Positions 1 to 63,027 of a DNA stretch of 64,000 nt are shown one piece after another (the first letter of the stretch is position 1; each line of letters starts with the position of its first letter). This stretch comes from Chrysomallon squamiferum (lineage: Eukaryota > Mollusca > Gastropoda > Neomphalida > Peltospiridae): positions 8,769,669-8,833,668 of the forward strand of contig CM022679.1 in NCBI GenBank assembly GCA_012295275.1, given 5' to 3'. The translations under genes and the position numbers were made by a program. The notes beneath the pieces were generated by a model. That model did not search any database. It was not told the DNA's origin and saw nothing but the letters and a program-made list of their open reading frames with translations.

Positions 1-1765
1 CATACTTTATTGTTAATTGCTTGTTTTTTGTTTAATTTTGGACAGCTTTAGGTAATAAAATGCTGTTTTACTTTATTTATTAATCTTTTTATATATTTAG
101 TATATTCTCTGCTATACTTACAAAATAACAATAATTACAACTAATTTTAACAATCTTAGATTCTCACTTTTTTTTTCTAATTACATGTAAAAAAACAAAA
201 GAAATTAATTCCTGTAATTAGTGACTGTTAATTAGTCATAAAACACTTAATATAAATATTAGGTGGCTGGTTCCAATATATTTGTAAAGGCCTTTCGACG
301 CTATTTCCAACAAAAACATATTTGTTAGGATCACTTTTTTTTCCTTCTTTTTTTCTTTAACCAGAATATATGATAATTCGTGAATAAACAGAATCTCCAA
401 ATTAGATTTTTAAACCTGTAAATACATTTTTCATCATCTAGAAACAAACAGCATTTAATTCAACCAGTGTTTTTAAATATCCATATAATACGATTCAAAC
501 ACTGAAAGAATGTCACTGTGAAACAGTATTAACAATGAGGATAATGCAATAACGGAACCACAAACGTGAACAGAAAATTGAGAAATAATCACAGACATGA
601 AAATAAAAATGTATCTCGTTTCATTTAAAAATCAGGAAAATATGTTACGTTCACCAGGTTTCTGGGTGTATACGTATGCCTACATAGTGCATAGAAATAA
701 ATTTTAGGAAATTATATCAAATGTGTGCAGTAATGAGTTACGACATCAGTCATTCCTTACCAACAAAAATCAGTACGTTTCGCTTCCGAGCATTTAGACT
801 TCCAAACACAACAATGAGAAGTAGAAACCCAATGAAACTAAACATGTTAACATTAATAAACCATACACTGACTATGCCATCGTCATTCTTAAGTCGAGAG
901 GAATCGGTATTTTACTGAAAACAAATTTGACACCCACAAATAACTACTTCCTGTATGGATCACACCACATGATTGTCACATGGTTATAGGCGGATAAAAA
1001 AGAAATGGGAAAGCGGAACGGAATAGAAGAGGAATAAGAAATGCAATTTGTAATATGTATCGCTCGTTATTGGTATGTTCTCATTAGTTTGAAATAGTTC
1101 GTTAATAATAGTCTGACTTTAATGATTATGTAACCTGAATATCTGAACCATTTAAGAATGAAAATCCAGGTTTAGTTTGCGTAATGTTAAGTCTAGAATA
1201 CACAAAAGATAACTGTCATTAAACATCTGCCTGTCATACCCGTTTTAATGTTTCTTTCAGGTTAAACTGATGTTTGAACTTTAATGACATTATCACGCTG
1301 TTTATCAGTGCTGTACAACTATCTGCACTTGTGCAGTAAAGCTAAATAAAAGAGAACTATTTATTTAAATATGTGGTCTTGTTTATTTTACTTTATTTTA
1401 TTTTATTGTATTTATTTTTTTAATTTTTTTTTCTATTTATTTATTATTCTTTTCTTTTTATCCAAGAATTTTCAAATTTATTTATTGCATATAACTTTAC
1501 TCATAGTTCTTATAATTTTTTGCATGCAATATTTGCTAACAATTGTAAAAAAAATGACAATAATAAAAATAAAATGAAGATAAAAAAAAAAATTAAAATT
1601 TATCATCTTTTGAACAAGATCATTTATCACATAAAAAAATATAAAATAAAATAAAATAAAAAATTTTAAAATTTGCCTCCCACACAAAAAAAACACCTCA
1701 AAACCACAACAAACAAACAAACGGTTTTCCCACATTAGATAACAAAATATTTTGATATTTTTCAG
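1..1765. other. 5' flank or first intron of the transporter gene
   Basis: AT-rich DNA without a convincing exon. Short open frames, such as the one at 721-918, have no recognisable family and no matching splice sites. The missing first coding exon or promoter could lie here, but I could not place a phase-0 exon ending in a good donor. A T-rich then A-rich stretch occupies about 1370-1700, ending in the acceptor TTTTTCAG at 1758-1765. Confidence 0.5.
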
Positions 1766-17115
<15,350 letters not shown>

Positions 17116-18153
17116 ACGTTTATATGTCACCAGTTTTGTGTTTGTGTTTGTTAATCCACACAATTTGTAGCTGCTGATTTTTGCTTATAATGCTATAAAC
17201 AATAACAACTTAGTCCCGTACTTAAAACCTTTGCAATTCACACCTATCAGTACTTACGACAGGAACAAAACAATGAAAGAGGAAAGATAAAAAAAAAAAA
17301 AAAATCATTGTGATTTTTCTTATAGTTTCTGCTGTTGAGCAGAAATAGACAATGCTGGGTAATATGCTGTTACTTAAAAAAAAAAGAAAAAAGAAACTGG
17401 AGTAAATTGAGAATAATGTCCACTCTGAGTAGCTTCTGGTCAGTAAGAATATGACCCAGTTTTCAGTAGGGAATTGTCTGTATTAGAAATCATTTAGTAT
17501 TATAAAAAAAAGTCTATATTACTACTACCATTACTACTAATAGTAATACTACTACTACTACTACTACCACTAATAATAATAATAATAAAAAATAATAATA
17601 ATAATAAAAGAAAAAGAAATATTAAGGGTTTTAAATACTTCTAATACATAATTATTGTTGAAATCGGAAAAACATGAATATGGTACTTATTTATACACTA
17701 CTTTTTTTAATGTCATTTTATTTAAAAAAGAATGTTTAAAAGTTACTGGGTCAATATTAATTTTATTTGTTTTTGTTACATTTATTTATAAGTTGCAGTC
17801 ATTTGTATCATTGTATGTATTGTGTTTATATCGTAAAATTATTATTTTCTAAAGATTAATGATATTTTTACAGAAATCTAGTGTTACTTAAATCTTTTTT
17901 CTTTTTTTTTTTTTTTTTATTAGTCAATTTTTTGTTTTTTTACTTTAATGAAAGCTGTGTCCATGATAATGCTATTCTTTTGAAATCTTGAATCTATGCA
18001 TTTTGTTACTCACACTTTACAGTAAATGAAAGTACCTCAGTTTTTCAACATATGTTGATTATAAATTTGTAATATTCTTTGTTGAAATATTATTTTCATT
18101 TAATGTTTTTTACTTATAACAATGCAAAATCATACTGTTTTATTCTTGTATAC

Positions 18154-18186
<33 letters not shown>

Positions 18187-20977
18187 GACGCACATAAATA
18201 TAAAGGCACATACACACTACACACACAAGTAAATATCTATAACTATATATATATATATATGACTGAATCTTGGCAAGGATAAACAAATTTATTGAATTCT
18301 GAAAATTATTTAAAAAGATATTATTTCATGTCATATAAATACAATGAATTTTTATTTTTATTTTTTTAAATTTTTAAATTGTTTGATAATTTGACCTCTT
18401 TAAGTATTTGACCTCTTCATTTATAAATATATAAAAATAGCTTCACTAACATTTTTAGTATCTACTTACAGGTACCATACCATTTATCCTGTATAAACTG
18501 TACACTGAACAGTATCTGAATTTTTAGGCTCTTGGCTCTTGTGGTCCCAGGCTTAATATTTACCAAAGATAAACAATAAACAATTGAAAAGTAAATTCTA
18601 AAGTGTATTTAACAGATAGAAATTAATACTTCTAAAATCATTTTTTTTTCCAGGAATTCCAATTTCTAGGAAGCTGGATAAATGGTTTTATAACTTGAGA
18701 GTTGTAACTAACTAGTCAAAATGTTAAAGTTTGAACACAGTAATCATAAAACAAACTACACTTAGTCCCACCTATATATCAATCTCATATTTTTATTTAT
18801 TATTTTGAACATTTGTTTTGTAGATGTTTTGGGTTTTTTTTTTTTTTTTTTTTTTTTTTCTTATTTGCAGTATACTTTTACATATAATATAATTTTAACA
18901 TAACAATATTTAAAATGATCAAAATGGAATTTTTCGTTATGTACCCCCATTATCTTTAGAACTGTATATGAAACACAAGAATGTATTTTACAAAGAATTG
19001 GCACAATCAGTTTAAAATTTTCATATTTATCTTTTGTTTCTAAAATTGTTTATGAAAAGCAAAAATATATATTAACAAAGATTTGACACAAACAGTTTAA
19101 AATTTTCTTTATTTATTGTTTGTGTCTAAAATTGTTGATGAAAAACAGAAATATATTTTGCTAAGATTTGACACAGTAAAGTTTAAAATTTTCATATATA
19201 TCCTTTTGTTTTGAAAATTGTTTATGAAAAGCAAATATATATTTTCCAAAAATCTGATCTTTTTATTTATAGACTTTTGTTATTGAATTCACTGATATAT
19301 TTTTTTTAACATTATTTGTTTCATTTCTTCAGAAAATAAAAACTAACACTGTCTTCACGAAGTAGCAGTTAATGAAAAGATATTATTTAATAAAATGCTG
19401 TTAGTTTACTAAGGCCTTAGTGTTTTATAAAAAGAGCTTATTGCATTAATAAGACGAGTTAATTGTTTAATAAAAGCTCACTGTTTTATAACCAGAGCTT
19501 ACATTTCAGGCATTAAATTGCATTATTGTTTAGTTTTAATTATTGTAATAGAACATTTTTGTGACACAAGAACATTTTTCTTATTCTATAAAAATGTTCC
19601 ATTATAGTTATATTAAAAAACATTTATTATATAAAAATGTTTGGTTAAATTATCAAAAAAAATGGTTTTTTTTTTTTTTTACTGTATAGGAATATTTTGC
19701 TCAGTGATACTTAAATTATACTACACAGCCATTGACCTAAAGTATTTTACACACAAATTCATTTTAAATAACATTTTATTTTAGTTACGTATTTAAATTT
19801 CATTAAAAATGTCTTAAAGTAATTCCTTAATTGTTTTCTACAGTTCAATCAGTCACTAACTGAGTGAACAGTAAAGGTGTGTGTAATATTGTTACGACAA
19901 ATCAAAGCATGTGATCTTAGCTTTAGTCCATATTCAGAACAGGAATATTGTATTATTTATAATAATAAATATAATAATAATAATAATAATAATAATTGTT
20001 ATATTAAATTAAATAAATAAATAAAATAATTATTTATATAAATAATTCGTACATTTTATGATTATCAGTATTGTAGCCAATACATTATAGACTTAGTCTT
20101 GTTACATTATCTGGATTGATGAATTTTGGCTTTAAAAATAAATATAATCAAGAGAATGTTTAAAGGAACATTTTATCAAAACAGTCACTGCTGGTCAAAA
20201 TATTGGAGTTTTTCTTTATTTTCTTGTAAATGGGGTTTACTTATGACAATGAAAAATGTATTAAAATATGTTATATAAAAAGGTGTTTGTTATTTCTTTC
20301 AATAAATTGGTCCTGGCCCCTAACAATTTTGTTTGTGTATATTTTTATTTTGAAAATATTTTTTAATAATGTTTAAGATAGGAAATGTGCTGTCAATAAT
20401 TCACTGCAGTTTTATTTTTTGGTAACATTTCTCAACAAGAAAGCTTTAATATATACTTTTCATCAGACAAGATTACATTAAATAAGACACAGGATAGGGT
20501 ATATATATCTCTAATTTCCAGACTGTTTTGGCTGCACAGGTATATATGCCTTTGGTATGTGACCAAAATTTCAGCCAGTTGGGCTCTACAGTTTAATCTG
20601 TTATGAAGTCAACATCATTTGGCCTATTTTTGATATTATTATCTGATCATTTTAACAGTTGAATTTAATCAAGTGCTTTAACATGGTTATATAAATAATA
20701 ATTAATCTGTTATAATGTCAACATTATTTGATCAGTTTTAATAATATTTACAGGTTTTTTTCAATATTCAGATTATATATACCCTGGCAGATCCAACTCA
20801 AAGTTAAATACAAACTGATATATAAACACATCTGACTCGGCCATTTTCACTTGAATGTTTTAAATGGAAATAACAGTGTAATGCTAAAACATAAATAAAA
20901 TATTTTAATAAAAAAAAAAAAAATAGCTATCACCAAATAATTTTTGTAAGTAAAAAAAAATCAAAACTTATCAACAG

Positions 20978-21010
<33 letters not shown>

Positions 21011-21279
21011 GGTTTGAAAATGTGAATTATTTTGTGGATCAAAAATTTACTGTTAAAATTTTGATATTTCTATAACATCACACAGCTACTCATCAAAATA
21101 ATGGTAAGAAATATTCCATGATTCCCACAGAAAAATAAATAACACAAAAGCAATGTTTTTTTTTAATTTGTTTTTTTATTATAATTTATTAACAAAAAAT
21201 CACACCACTCATAAAAATCTGGTGACATAAAATAGAAAATATTTGTCTGACAAATAACATTCCAGAGTCAGAAAAACAT
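17116..21279. other. 3' flank of transporter gene, AT-rich
   Basis: Presumably begins with the transporter 3' UTR; no single polyadenylation signal stands out because AATAAA-like words are everywhere. Holds (CTA)n/(AAT)n at 17519-17612, an AT/AC tract at 18150-18260, T- and A-runs at about 18833-18860 and 20979-21007, and a stretch at about 18059-18095 nearly identical to 5636-5672. No gene seen. Confidence 0.6.
18945..19265. repeat. ~85-bp tandem repeat
   Basis: About four diverged copies, each with a block like ctaaaattgtttatgaaaag, then a gatttgacacaaacagttta block, then aaattttcatatttatctt. Intergenic. Confidence 0.75.
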
Positions 21280-21280
21280 C

Positions 21281-21465
21281 CATAACTAACTTACTAACAG
21301 ACCCCCCACATCCATAACTAACTTACTAACAGACCCCCCACATCCATTACTAACTAACAGACCCCCCACATCTGTAACTAACTTACTAACAGACCCCCCA
21401 CATCCATAACTAACTTACTAACAGACCCCCCACATCCATTACTAACTCACTAACTAATCCCTCCC
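21281..21465. repeat. 31-bp minisatellite with C6 run
   Basis: About six copies with consensus pieces actaacttactaacagaccc then cccacatccat. Much richer in C on the plus strand than its surroundings, and copies are nearly identical, so it is probably young. Confidence 0.9.
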
Positions 21466-21991
21466 ACATGTACATAATTTTTGTCTAGTTTTATGAATAA
21501 CAACTAGTAGTAAATGAAGTTAAAAATATAAACATTTCTTTAGAAAAAACAAAAACACAAGAAAGCAGAAATAAAAAATTTGACCTAAATATTCAATATG
21601 TGCTAAGGTTAAGTTTAATTTAAAAAATAATTAATTTTTTGTGGGGGTTGGTGATGGGGGTGGGGATTGTTGTTTATTTTATTATGTTTGGTTTATTTTA
21701 AATACAAAAATGTTTTATATATGTATATGTATACATATGAATGTATGTATGCATGTATGTATGTATGTATATGTATGTATGAATAATGGTTTTAAATTTT
21801 TTCTTCTTCTCTCTTCTTTTTGGATTTAATTTTTACTCTATGTTATTTAATTTACCAACAATATCCTTGGAAAAAATTTAAATAAATAAAGTTGAAAATG
21901 AAAAGAAAACTTCATTCACTTGATTAAAAAGTTATAAACAAATAAAATTTTAAATCATCATTATAAAACTAATAAATTTAATGTTTTTAAC

Positions 21992-22021
21992 ATCACACAC
22001 ACACACACACATACATATATG

Positions 22022-22055
<34 letters not shown>

Positions 22056-22113
22056 CATGTACATACATAGATATACATATATATATAAACACATGTGTGT
22101 GTGTGTGTGTGTG
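21992..22113. repeat. Compound (CA)n(TA)n(TG)n palindromic tract
   Basis: A CA tract, interrupted TA/TACA repeats, and a TG tract follow one another, so the ends are reverse complements and the whole 120-bp tract can form a long hairpin. Confidence 0.85.
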
Positions 22114-24160
22114 TGTTTGAAAACAATTACCTATAACAGAATTACAAAACACCGTAACTTTTCCAACACTTATTAACTGTTGCTTTTCTTTAATACTGCA
22201 TTCAATAACAAAAAGTAGTCTTACTATTAAAATGTGTGACTGGATATCAAAAGTACAATATCTGCAGCATTGAATTATGTATCTAACATCATACACATGA
22301 AATATTTAAAAATCCCACATGCATCAATATAATATCACTGGTATGCATCATGCATATAATATGAATCTCATAGATCTCTTTCTCAACTCATTTTTAACAA
22401 TACATTTAAAACATTCACATTAAAAATTAACATGAAAGAATCTTAAGAAACTAGACACAAAACCACACAAGTAATTTTGTAAGTACATAAAATATAAATT
22501 TAATAAATTGAAGAATTAGTATGTACACCATAATTTTTAAATTAAAAATTAAAAATAATAAAATAAAATGAGAAACATAAAAAGAAAACAGTGCTCAAGA
22601 ATTAGTACATATATCATGTTTTATATAACGTATTTTAAAAAGGTGTCTATTTGAGAAAATATTTAAGATTCATTAGAAATTTGTTTACAAATAAATCTGA
22701 ACTTTCTGCTATTTCAAATAACTTCTTTTCAGTTCTGTGTTATAAAGTTTTCATTACATTTTAATAATTTATCATATTTTTTTTTTTTTCCCCCAATTTT
22801 TAAATTAAGTATCTATGTGTATCTCTATGTATGTATGTATGTATGTCTATGCACACACAAACATAATACATATATCTAATTATTTAGACTAAACAATATT
22901 CAAGATAATATCTAAATGAATCTGATTCTCTGAAAAATAAGTATATATTTAATGCTTTATATCACAAATTTGCTGTCACAATGCGTATTTTTATCTTATC
23001 TTATTTTTTTTTTGCAGAAAGCCCCTTATGTAAAAACAAATCCATTATGAACAGATTTCTTCCTATCTTTATCATGATAGGATATGTCAGTGCAATAAAA
23101 AAAATTTTAAATGTTTTAAAAAAATATTAGAAATTACCACAACACTGAAACATTCAAAATATATCAATTAGAAAATCACAAACACAGACATGACTAGAAA
23201 AGTAAAAACTTAATTATGCAGCTTTTTTTTTAAAAATGAATAACTATAGATTATAAATATTTATTTTTAACATATATGTATACATATATTATTTGAAAAA
23301 CAGAATAAACATTTATTCTTTATTAAATCGATTTACTATATAATATGATATATACCAATTTTTAATACTTTTTTAAAAATAATAATATAAATGATTCGAA
23401 TACACAACTTTTAAAAAACATACCTAATACACATTTATTCTTTTTGAATCCATTTTTTATGTGATCTATTTTAATTACTAAAACATCTAAAAACATATAA
23501 TATTTTAAAAATTTAATCAGTTTTTAATATGGCTGTTTTAATTACATAAACAACAAACATTTATATTTAAAATCCATTTTACATAAATTTTAAAAATTTA
23601 ATTAACATTTATTTTCTTTTTATCCCTTTTTAGTGTAAATATTTTGAGTATACACAAAAATAATAAATTATTATTTTTTAATCCACAAACTAATGTAATT
23701 ACATAACTTTTAAAAACATTTAAAAACAACAACATAAAAAAATAACATACTTTTTTTAAAAGCATAAATAATAAGTTATTCTCCTTTAATCAGTTTTACA
23801 TGTATCAACTATTAATGATAATTAAAATACACTGTCAAAACCACATAAAAATGGATAGTAAAAGCTTATTTCACTAAAGCAAAAGCTCAAAATCTCAAGT
23901 GTGGAGAGCTCTAGAGAAATGAAACAGAAAAGTTTCAGAAAAAAATAGGCACTGTTTCTTTTCACAAACAACTTAGGAAGAAATGGAACAAAACATTTAT
24001 AATTCACAGATGTAAAAATATATCTGAAGGTGTAATACAGGTTTATAATACATCATTCCTGAGAAAATGTTCAGATGATAAAAATATTTGAAGTTTTCAC
24101 CACTATATTTTACATACAATACATTTCGGATTATGATTATTGATATTATTATTATTATTA

Positions 24161-24193
<33 letters not shown>

Positions 24194-26104
24194 TTTTTAT
24201 TTTTAATTATTTTTAAATTAGTTGCTAAAATTTTTTGTACATTAAAATTAAAATATGTCTTGTATTAATTAAAATGAAATTTTCAGCTTATAGCCAGCTA
24301 GGAAAATAAATAATTATAAGAAGCCTTTGGATTTAAAACAATTAAAAATAAAAATACTTATTTTTTTTAAATTAATTTTTCTTTAAAAACATCACATATA
24401 CATAGACATAGACACACGTAGAATTTTAAACTTTAATTCAACATTTTAAATCTAATTCACAAAGAACTCTTTACATTCATGTATACATTGTATTTGAAGC
24501 TTTATATATAAAACATATTTATTAATGTGTTATATTACATTTTAATGTACATTTATACATACTTTTCATACAAATATACAGAATTTTAATAAATACTGAT
24601 TTCTTAACAAATTTACAAGATAAATAAATAAGTGAATTTGTTTACAAATAAAAATTTGACTTCATGCACTCTTATTAAATAATTTTGCAAATTTTGTGAT
24701 AATCATTATATTATAAATTAAAATAAATAAAAAATGTATAATATATAATTGCATTTCATCTATATTATTATATATTTAATGAATGTTGCACTTTTTGTTT
24801 TATTTATTACACTTTACAAATTAAATAAAATTTATATAATCTGTATTTCTTCTGTTGTATACAAATTAATGACGCACACATTATTTTGTTATTTATCATT
24901 CATTATCAAAATTAAATAACATTTAATAGATTATTATACAACATCCCTGTTATTACATTAATTAACGTTGCTCATTTTGCATTATTTTATTACATTTCAT
25001 AAAGGTATCATTACATGTAAATTAATTATCCACATTTATTTTTGCACTCATCACTTAATACATTATCAGAATTAATTAACATAAATTAATTATCTGTTTA
25101 TCATTTTATTGTCACCATCCTCTATCAAACTTTAAATAACACGTGTAATATATAATTATATTACATTATATAACATTATATAAAAAAAGGACTGTGAGAT
25201 TCAGTGAGAATATCCTACAAGTGAGATCTTGAAATCCCATTTTGAGATTCAAACTCTTGCAATTGCATACAACAGTCATCAGAAACACAGAACCAGTAAC
25301 TGCTTTTTAAATGTTTTTTTTTTATCAAATTATCATATTACTAGATGACTTTATATTAAAAAGCACACATTATAATACATTTTATGGTCAATCCATTCCT
25401 TCAGGGTTATTTCAGACTGCAACCAGCTTTTTTTTTTTTTTTGACTGGTTAATAAAAGGACATGGTATGTGGTATCCTACTCCTTTCATTAAAAAAAAAA
25501 AGATCCCTTGCTGCTTAACTTACACATTTGCCCACAGAGTGCTTGCAGTGGATTATGTTTCACTTATTTTTTCTTTCATTATACAAAAACAAATGTGATG
25601 GTGTCTTAATATGTGTTACTGTTAAAATATACCAAGTCGTTTTTCAGTACTGTTTTTCTTTTCAGTAAGGTGATGAATAAATTAGCTTTTTATAAACATT
25701 CAAAATAAATAAATAAATATTTGAAATATATATATGTGTGTATGTATGCATGTGCATGTATGTATGTATGTATGTATGTATGTGCATGTATGTATGTATG
25801 TACACACACACACACATACACAAATATACATGGATACGTGTGTGTGTTATCATGTAACAAAATATTAAGCAGCAATGTCAAGTATACTTGCTTTAATATT
25901 TTATATGAAACAGTGCAGTAATTAACTTTGTATTCCAGAATTTACACAGAATCCAGCATGAATTACATAAACATGGTATTATATTACATGTGTGATAAAA
26001 TGTTATGTTAAGAAAACAATATGAAAGGCAAAAAAAAAAAACTATTTCTAAATTAAGTAGCCAAAATTAAAAAGACTCAGTTATAGATAATAGAGGAAGA
26101 ACTG

Positions 26105-26860
26105 CTTAGAGAACTTTGGTATCTCGGAAAATCAAATAAGTGTTAGTGAGATTTGTAACATGACCTATCTTCATAAAGTAATATTAAGTTTTAACTTACA
26201 TCTGTAACATGAGCTATTTTCATAAAAAATATTAAATATCACTGAGATTTGTAACATGACCTATCTTCATAATCTAATGTTAAGTTTAATTTACATCTGT
26301 AACATGACCTATTTTCATAAAATAATATTAAATATCACTGAGATTTGTAACATGACCTATCTTCATAAAGTAATATTAAAGTTACAACTTACATAACCTA
26401 TTTTCATAAAGTAGTAGTGAATATTACTGAGATTTATTAATAGACCTATCTTCATAAAGTAATATTGAATACAATGGAACAGATAGGTGTAACTTAACCT
26501 ATCTTCAAAGAGTAATATTAAGCATTATTGACATCTGGATCTTGGCCTATCTTCAGAAAGTAACATCAAAGTAGAATGAATAGTTATTTCTAACATGACC
26601 TGCCTTCATGAAATGACATTAAAACTGCTGATATCTGTGAGATTAAGTAATACTAAATATTACAGAACATAATTTTATCTGTAACTTCACAGAGTGAAAT
26701 TAAGTATAATGTAACAGATATCCACAAAATGATTTATTGTTATGTAATAATATTAAGTATCATCAGTGACTGAAACATGACCTGTCTTCATAAAATATTG
26801 AAGTATCACTGAGACATTTATAATTTGACCTATCTTCACATCTGTTACAAATAGCACAAT
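26105..26860. repeat. Minisatellite in slo 3' flank
   Basis: More than ten diverged copies of a unit of about 50-60 bp with core acatgacctatcttcataaa and gtaatattaa, often alternating as a dimer with taaatatcactgagatttgt. About 1.4-2.1 kb beyond the slo stop codon. Confidence 0.85.
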
Positions 26861-28211
26861 AACCAACAGCTCTATCTCAGTATTTGGACATTATGAACTC
26901 TTTAAACACACACAATACAGTTCATTTACTTTATATATATATATATATATATATATTATTCTCCCATTGAAGTTCATTGTTTTCTCACACATTTACTTCA
27001 GAATAGAGTATGTAAAAGACTGGTGTATATTTTGACATATAACAGTAGATTACAGAAAGTTTCTGAGTCAAACAAACTGCAGTGAAATGATCAAGCAGTA
27101 TCATTATAAGTTCTTCTGTTGTTTATAATTGAATATCACAGATTTCTTCATTTCTTTTGTAGAATAATGATGCTCATCCCACCCAGTTGTTGTTCAGTTT
27201 TTGTGAAGAATATTCCAGTCTTCCAGATTTCAGATCAGTTCCAGTCATCTTGTAAAATAAATTCAGTTTGTGTGAATGTTTATCGTGTCAGAATGCCAAA
27301 ATCTTCTTGTCGTGGTTGTCTCTGTACTTGTTAATTTATTCCTTTAAGGTAGCCATTTTATTTTTCACATAGAATTTTGTAGCAGACATTTTTTTGGTTT
27401 CTCTGACCTGGTTTTGTCTGATGATGAGACATCTGATAACTTAATCAAGAAATCAGAATGTTATGTCAATGGAATCATGTTTCTGTTCAGAAATCTGATA
27501 TTACAAATTTGCTCACATCAGAAATCACTGTTACACTTTGATGATCAGACCACTCCATTTCTGATTTATTAAGTTCTTCTTTATCAGAAAAAAAAGAGAA
27601 AAAATCTGGACTCTTCTGATCTGTCTTCTCCAGTGTAAAAACATCGTTATTGCACTGAGTAGCTGTACTTCATTGTAGTTTTAATAGTTGTATTTTACAA
27701 AAGTTTTTCCTGATAATTTTTTTTTTTTTTTTTTTTTTTTGTAAAACACAATATTGCAAACCAGGATGACGCTACCTTGTGTGAATTTCAGTTAATATCA
27801 TGTTCAAAATACTGATGGAGGTGCCTTTGAAACTCTTCTTTTTTTTTCTTTTTTTTTTTTTCTTTTTTAATTTCTATCATCAAGATAAAGACCCCCCAGG
27901 TACTGCAGACTTATGAACTGGGAAATCTTATTTTTGTGACACTTACATTTTTTGCATCATTTTTATAATCTTTTATTTTATTATTATTTTTGTGTTTTCT
28001 TTCTAAATCAAAACACTTCTTTTTCACACCTACCTAAACAATCTCTCTGGTTTTTTTCTGTTGTTTTTTTTCAAAATTCCACACACAACAAACAGATTTA
28101 GGTTTTATTGTTGTGTTTTTCTTTTTTTTTTTTTTTTTTTTTTTTTTTGTTAAATTTCATTGATCCTGGACTATGCAGAAATAATAATTTCTAAAAGAAA
28201 CGGTTCCAGAC

Positions 28212-60915
<32,704 letters not shown>

Positions 60916-62989
60916 CTGAAAACATCAGCGCAGTTATTACAGAGTCTGTTGACTGGAAAATAGTTTTGTATTTTATAAATGTGTATGCAATACCCTGAGT
61001 GTGTTAGTGTTAATTTAAATATTCTCTCCATTCATTCTTTTATCCAAAACTGCTGGTATCCATCCATCCGGTAGTGTACTGGTTCTATCCATGCATTTGG
61101 CTGATGTAATATTCATGTTGTTAAATGGTCAGTTATTTGATTGTTTAGTCATCATTTGTTTATCTATTTATATCTGAATAATGTGAAACTGGACATGTGG
61201 GTAGGAATAAAAGGAAGGTTATTTGAATAGAATGGGTGAGTGAATGAATAAATAAATAAAAGGTAAATAAAATAAATAAATAAATAGAAAAATATATAAA
61301 AAGTAAATAAATAATGTAGTAAAAACACACACACACACACACATCATATATATATATATATATCTGTATTAGATAAATAAATAAATAAATAAAAAAGTAA
61401 TATATATATATAAATAGTATAAAACAAATTTTAAAAAATATAAAAGTATAGGTTGTTTGTATATGCATGTATAACATAAATGAAGGAAAACTGAAATGTT
61501 TTGTATCATCATCAATCTGTACTATGAGTAAGTTTCATTCAACAAGACAAAAATACAATATATTTATTCCACTATACAAAAGAAAAATGAAAAAGATAAA
61601 AATAACAGAGGAATGTTTTCTAAAAGAAACTATTGTTTGAGTTACAGTATTCAGCTATCCCTTTTCCACTAACATGTGTTTCAACACCTATACACACACA
61701 CTCATCTGACATTTCAAAAAATATCACTCTATTAAATATCAAAGAAGAAAACACCCACATTCCTTCTTCTTGCATTTGTGTCAGGGTTATTTTTAGAAAA
61801 CTGAATATTAATTTAATTCAATCCTAGGTCATCAGGTTATGTCTTGGTTTGTTCTTGTATTTAGGTCAAAGTTATTTTGTAAACTGAATATTAATTTGAT
61901 CCATCTCAGTGTATTTGACATACCAGTGATATTCTTGGAATACAGGTGGAATCCATATATATATATATATATATATATACATATTTTTTTTTTTTCTTTC
62001 ATTTATTTCTAGGTTATTTTATTAACCAAATTTTAATTTAATTCATCTTAGATTTATTATTTATTATTATTTTATTTTATTATTATTTTTTATTTTACCC
62101 CTTTATATTTATGTAATTTGTTTAATGTCATGATAAAGATATATTTTTTTATATTTTTTTATATTTTTACCTTTTTCTTCTTCTTCTTGTGTTTATCATT
62201 ATTTTATTAACTGAATATTAATTTAATTGATCTTAGTCCTGGCAATTATTATTATATTTTTTTTCTTGCATTTATGTCAGAGTTATTTTATAAAATTAAT
62301 GTTGATTTATTTTCATCTTTTTGTAATCAAGATTTGTTTTATTATCCTTGAATTATATCAAGGTTATTTTGCAAAATTTATGATATGCAATCCACATTTT
62401 TTTTTCTTAAATTTATCTCACGTTAATATTAAAAAATAAATATTAATTTAATTAATGTTGAATCATACAGGTTTTGTTTTTTTTAATTATTTTCTTCTAG
62501 CATTTAAGTCAGGGTCATATATTTTTTTTTTTTTTTTTTTTTAAAACGGAATATTAATTTGATCCAATCTCAGGTGTATATTTTTGGAGTTCAGGAGATA
62601 TTTTTGGAATACAGGTGAGATAAAAACATCACTCTGCTGTTGCTATTTCTGTGTGGTTTTGTGTACTTGTTTATTTCCAGGTATGTAAGAGAACAGCTGT
62701 GATGACTGAACTCAGGTGTTACCTGCAGCTTATACAGATCTGTTTACCTGAACACACACTTAATCTGGTTTGTTGTGACCACTTCAATTCAGCGTCTATT
62801 GATTGGCTACTAATATTATTACTTCAAATACAGATTTTTAAATTTTTGTTTTACATTTTTTTTCATACCTTTTAATGATCTGTCTTTAGAAGATTGCAAC
62901 CTAATTTGGTTTGTTGTGACCACTTCAGTTTACATATTTTCTCCAATTAACATTACTACTTCAAATACAGATTTTAAAATTTTATTTAT

Positions 62990-63027
<38 letters not shown>

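Larger units (their letters stand above)
21466..28211. other. Intergenic and likely slo 3' UTR, AT-rich
   Basis: Contains TATG repeats (21715-21782, 25730-25800), a compound CA/TA/TG palindromic tract (21992-22113), (ATT)n at 24146-24192, the 26105-26860 tandem array, (AT)n at 26932-26957 and several T-runs at 27718-28148. The last 1-2 kb before 28212 probably include the minus-strand slo 3' UTR; TTTATT at 27972 (AATAAA on the minus strand) is one of many possible signals. No further gene recognised. Confidence 0.55.

Noticed and set aside
721-918. 65-residue open frame starting MCAVMSYD
   Set aside because: No family resemblance and no splice or upstream signal tying it to the transporter; length is expected by chance.
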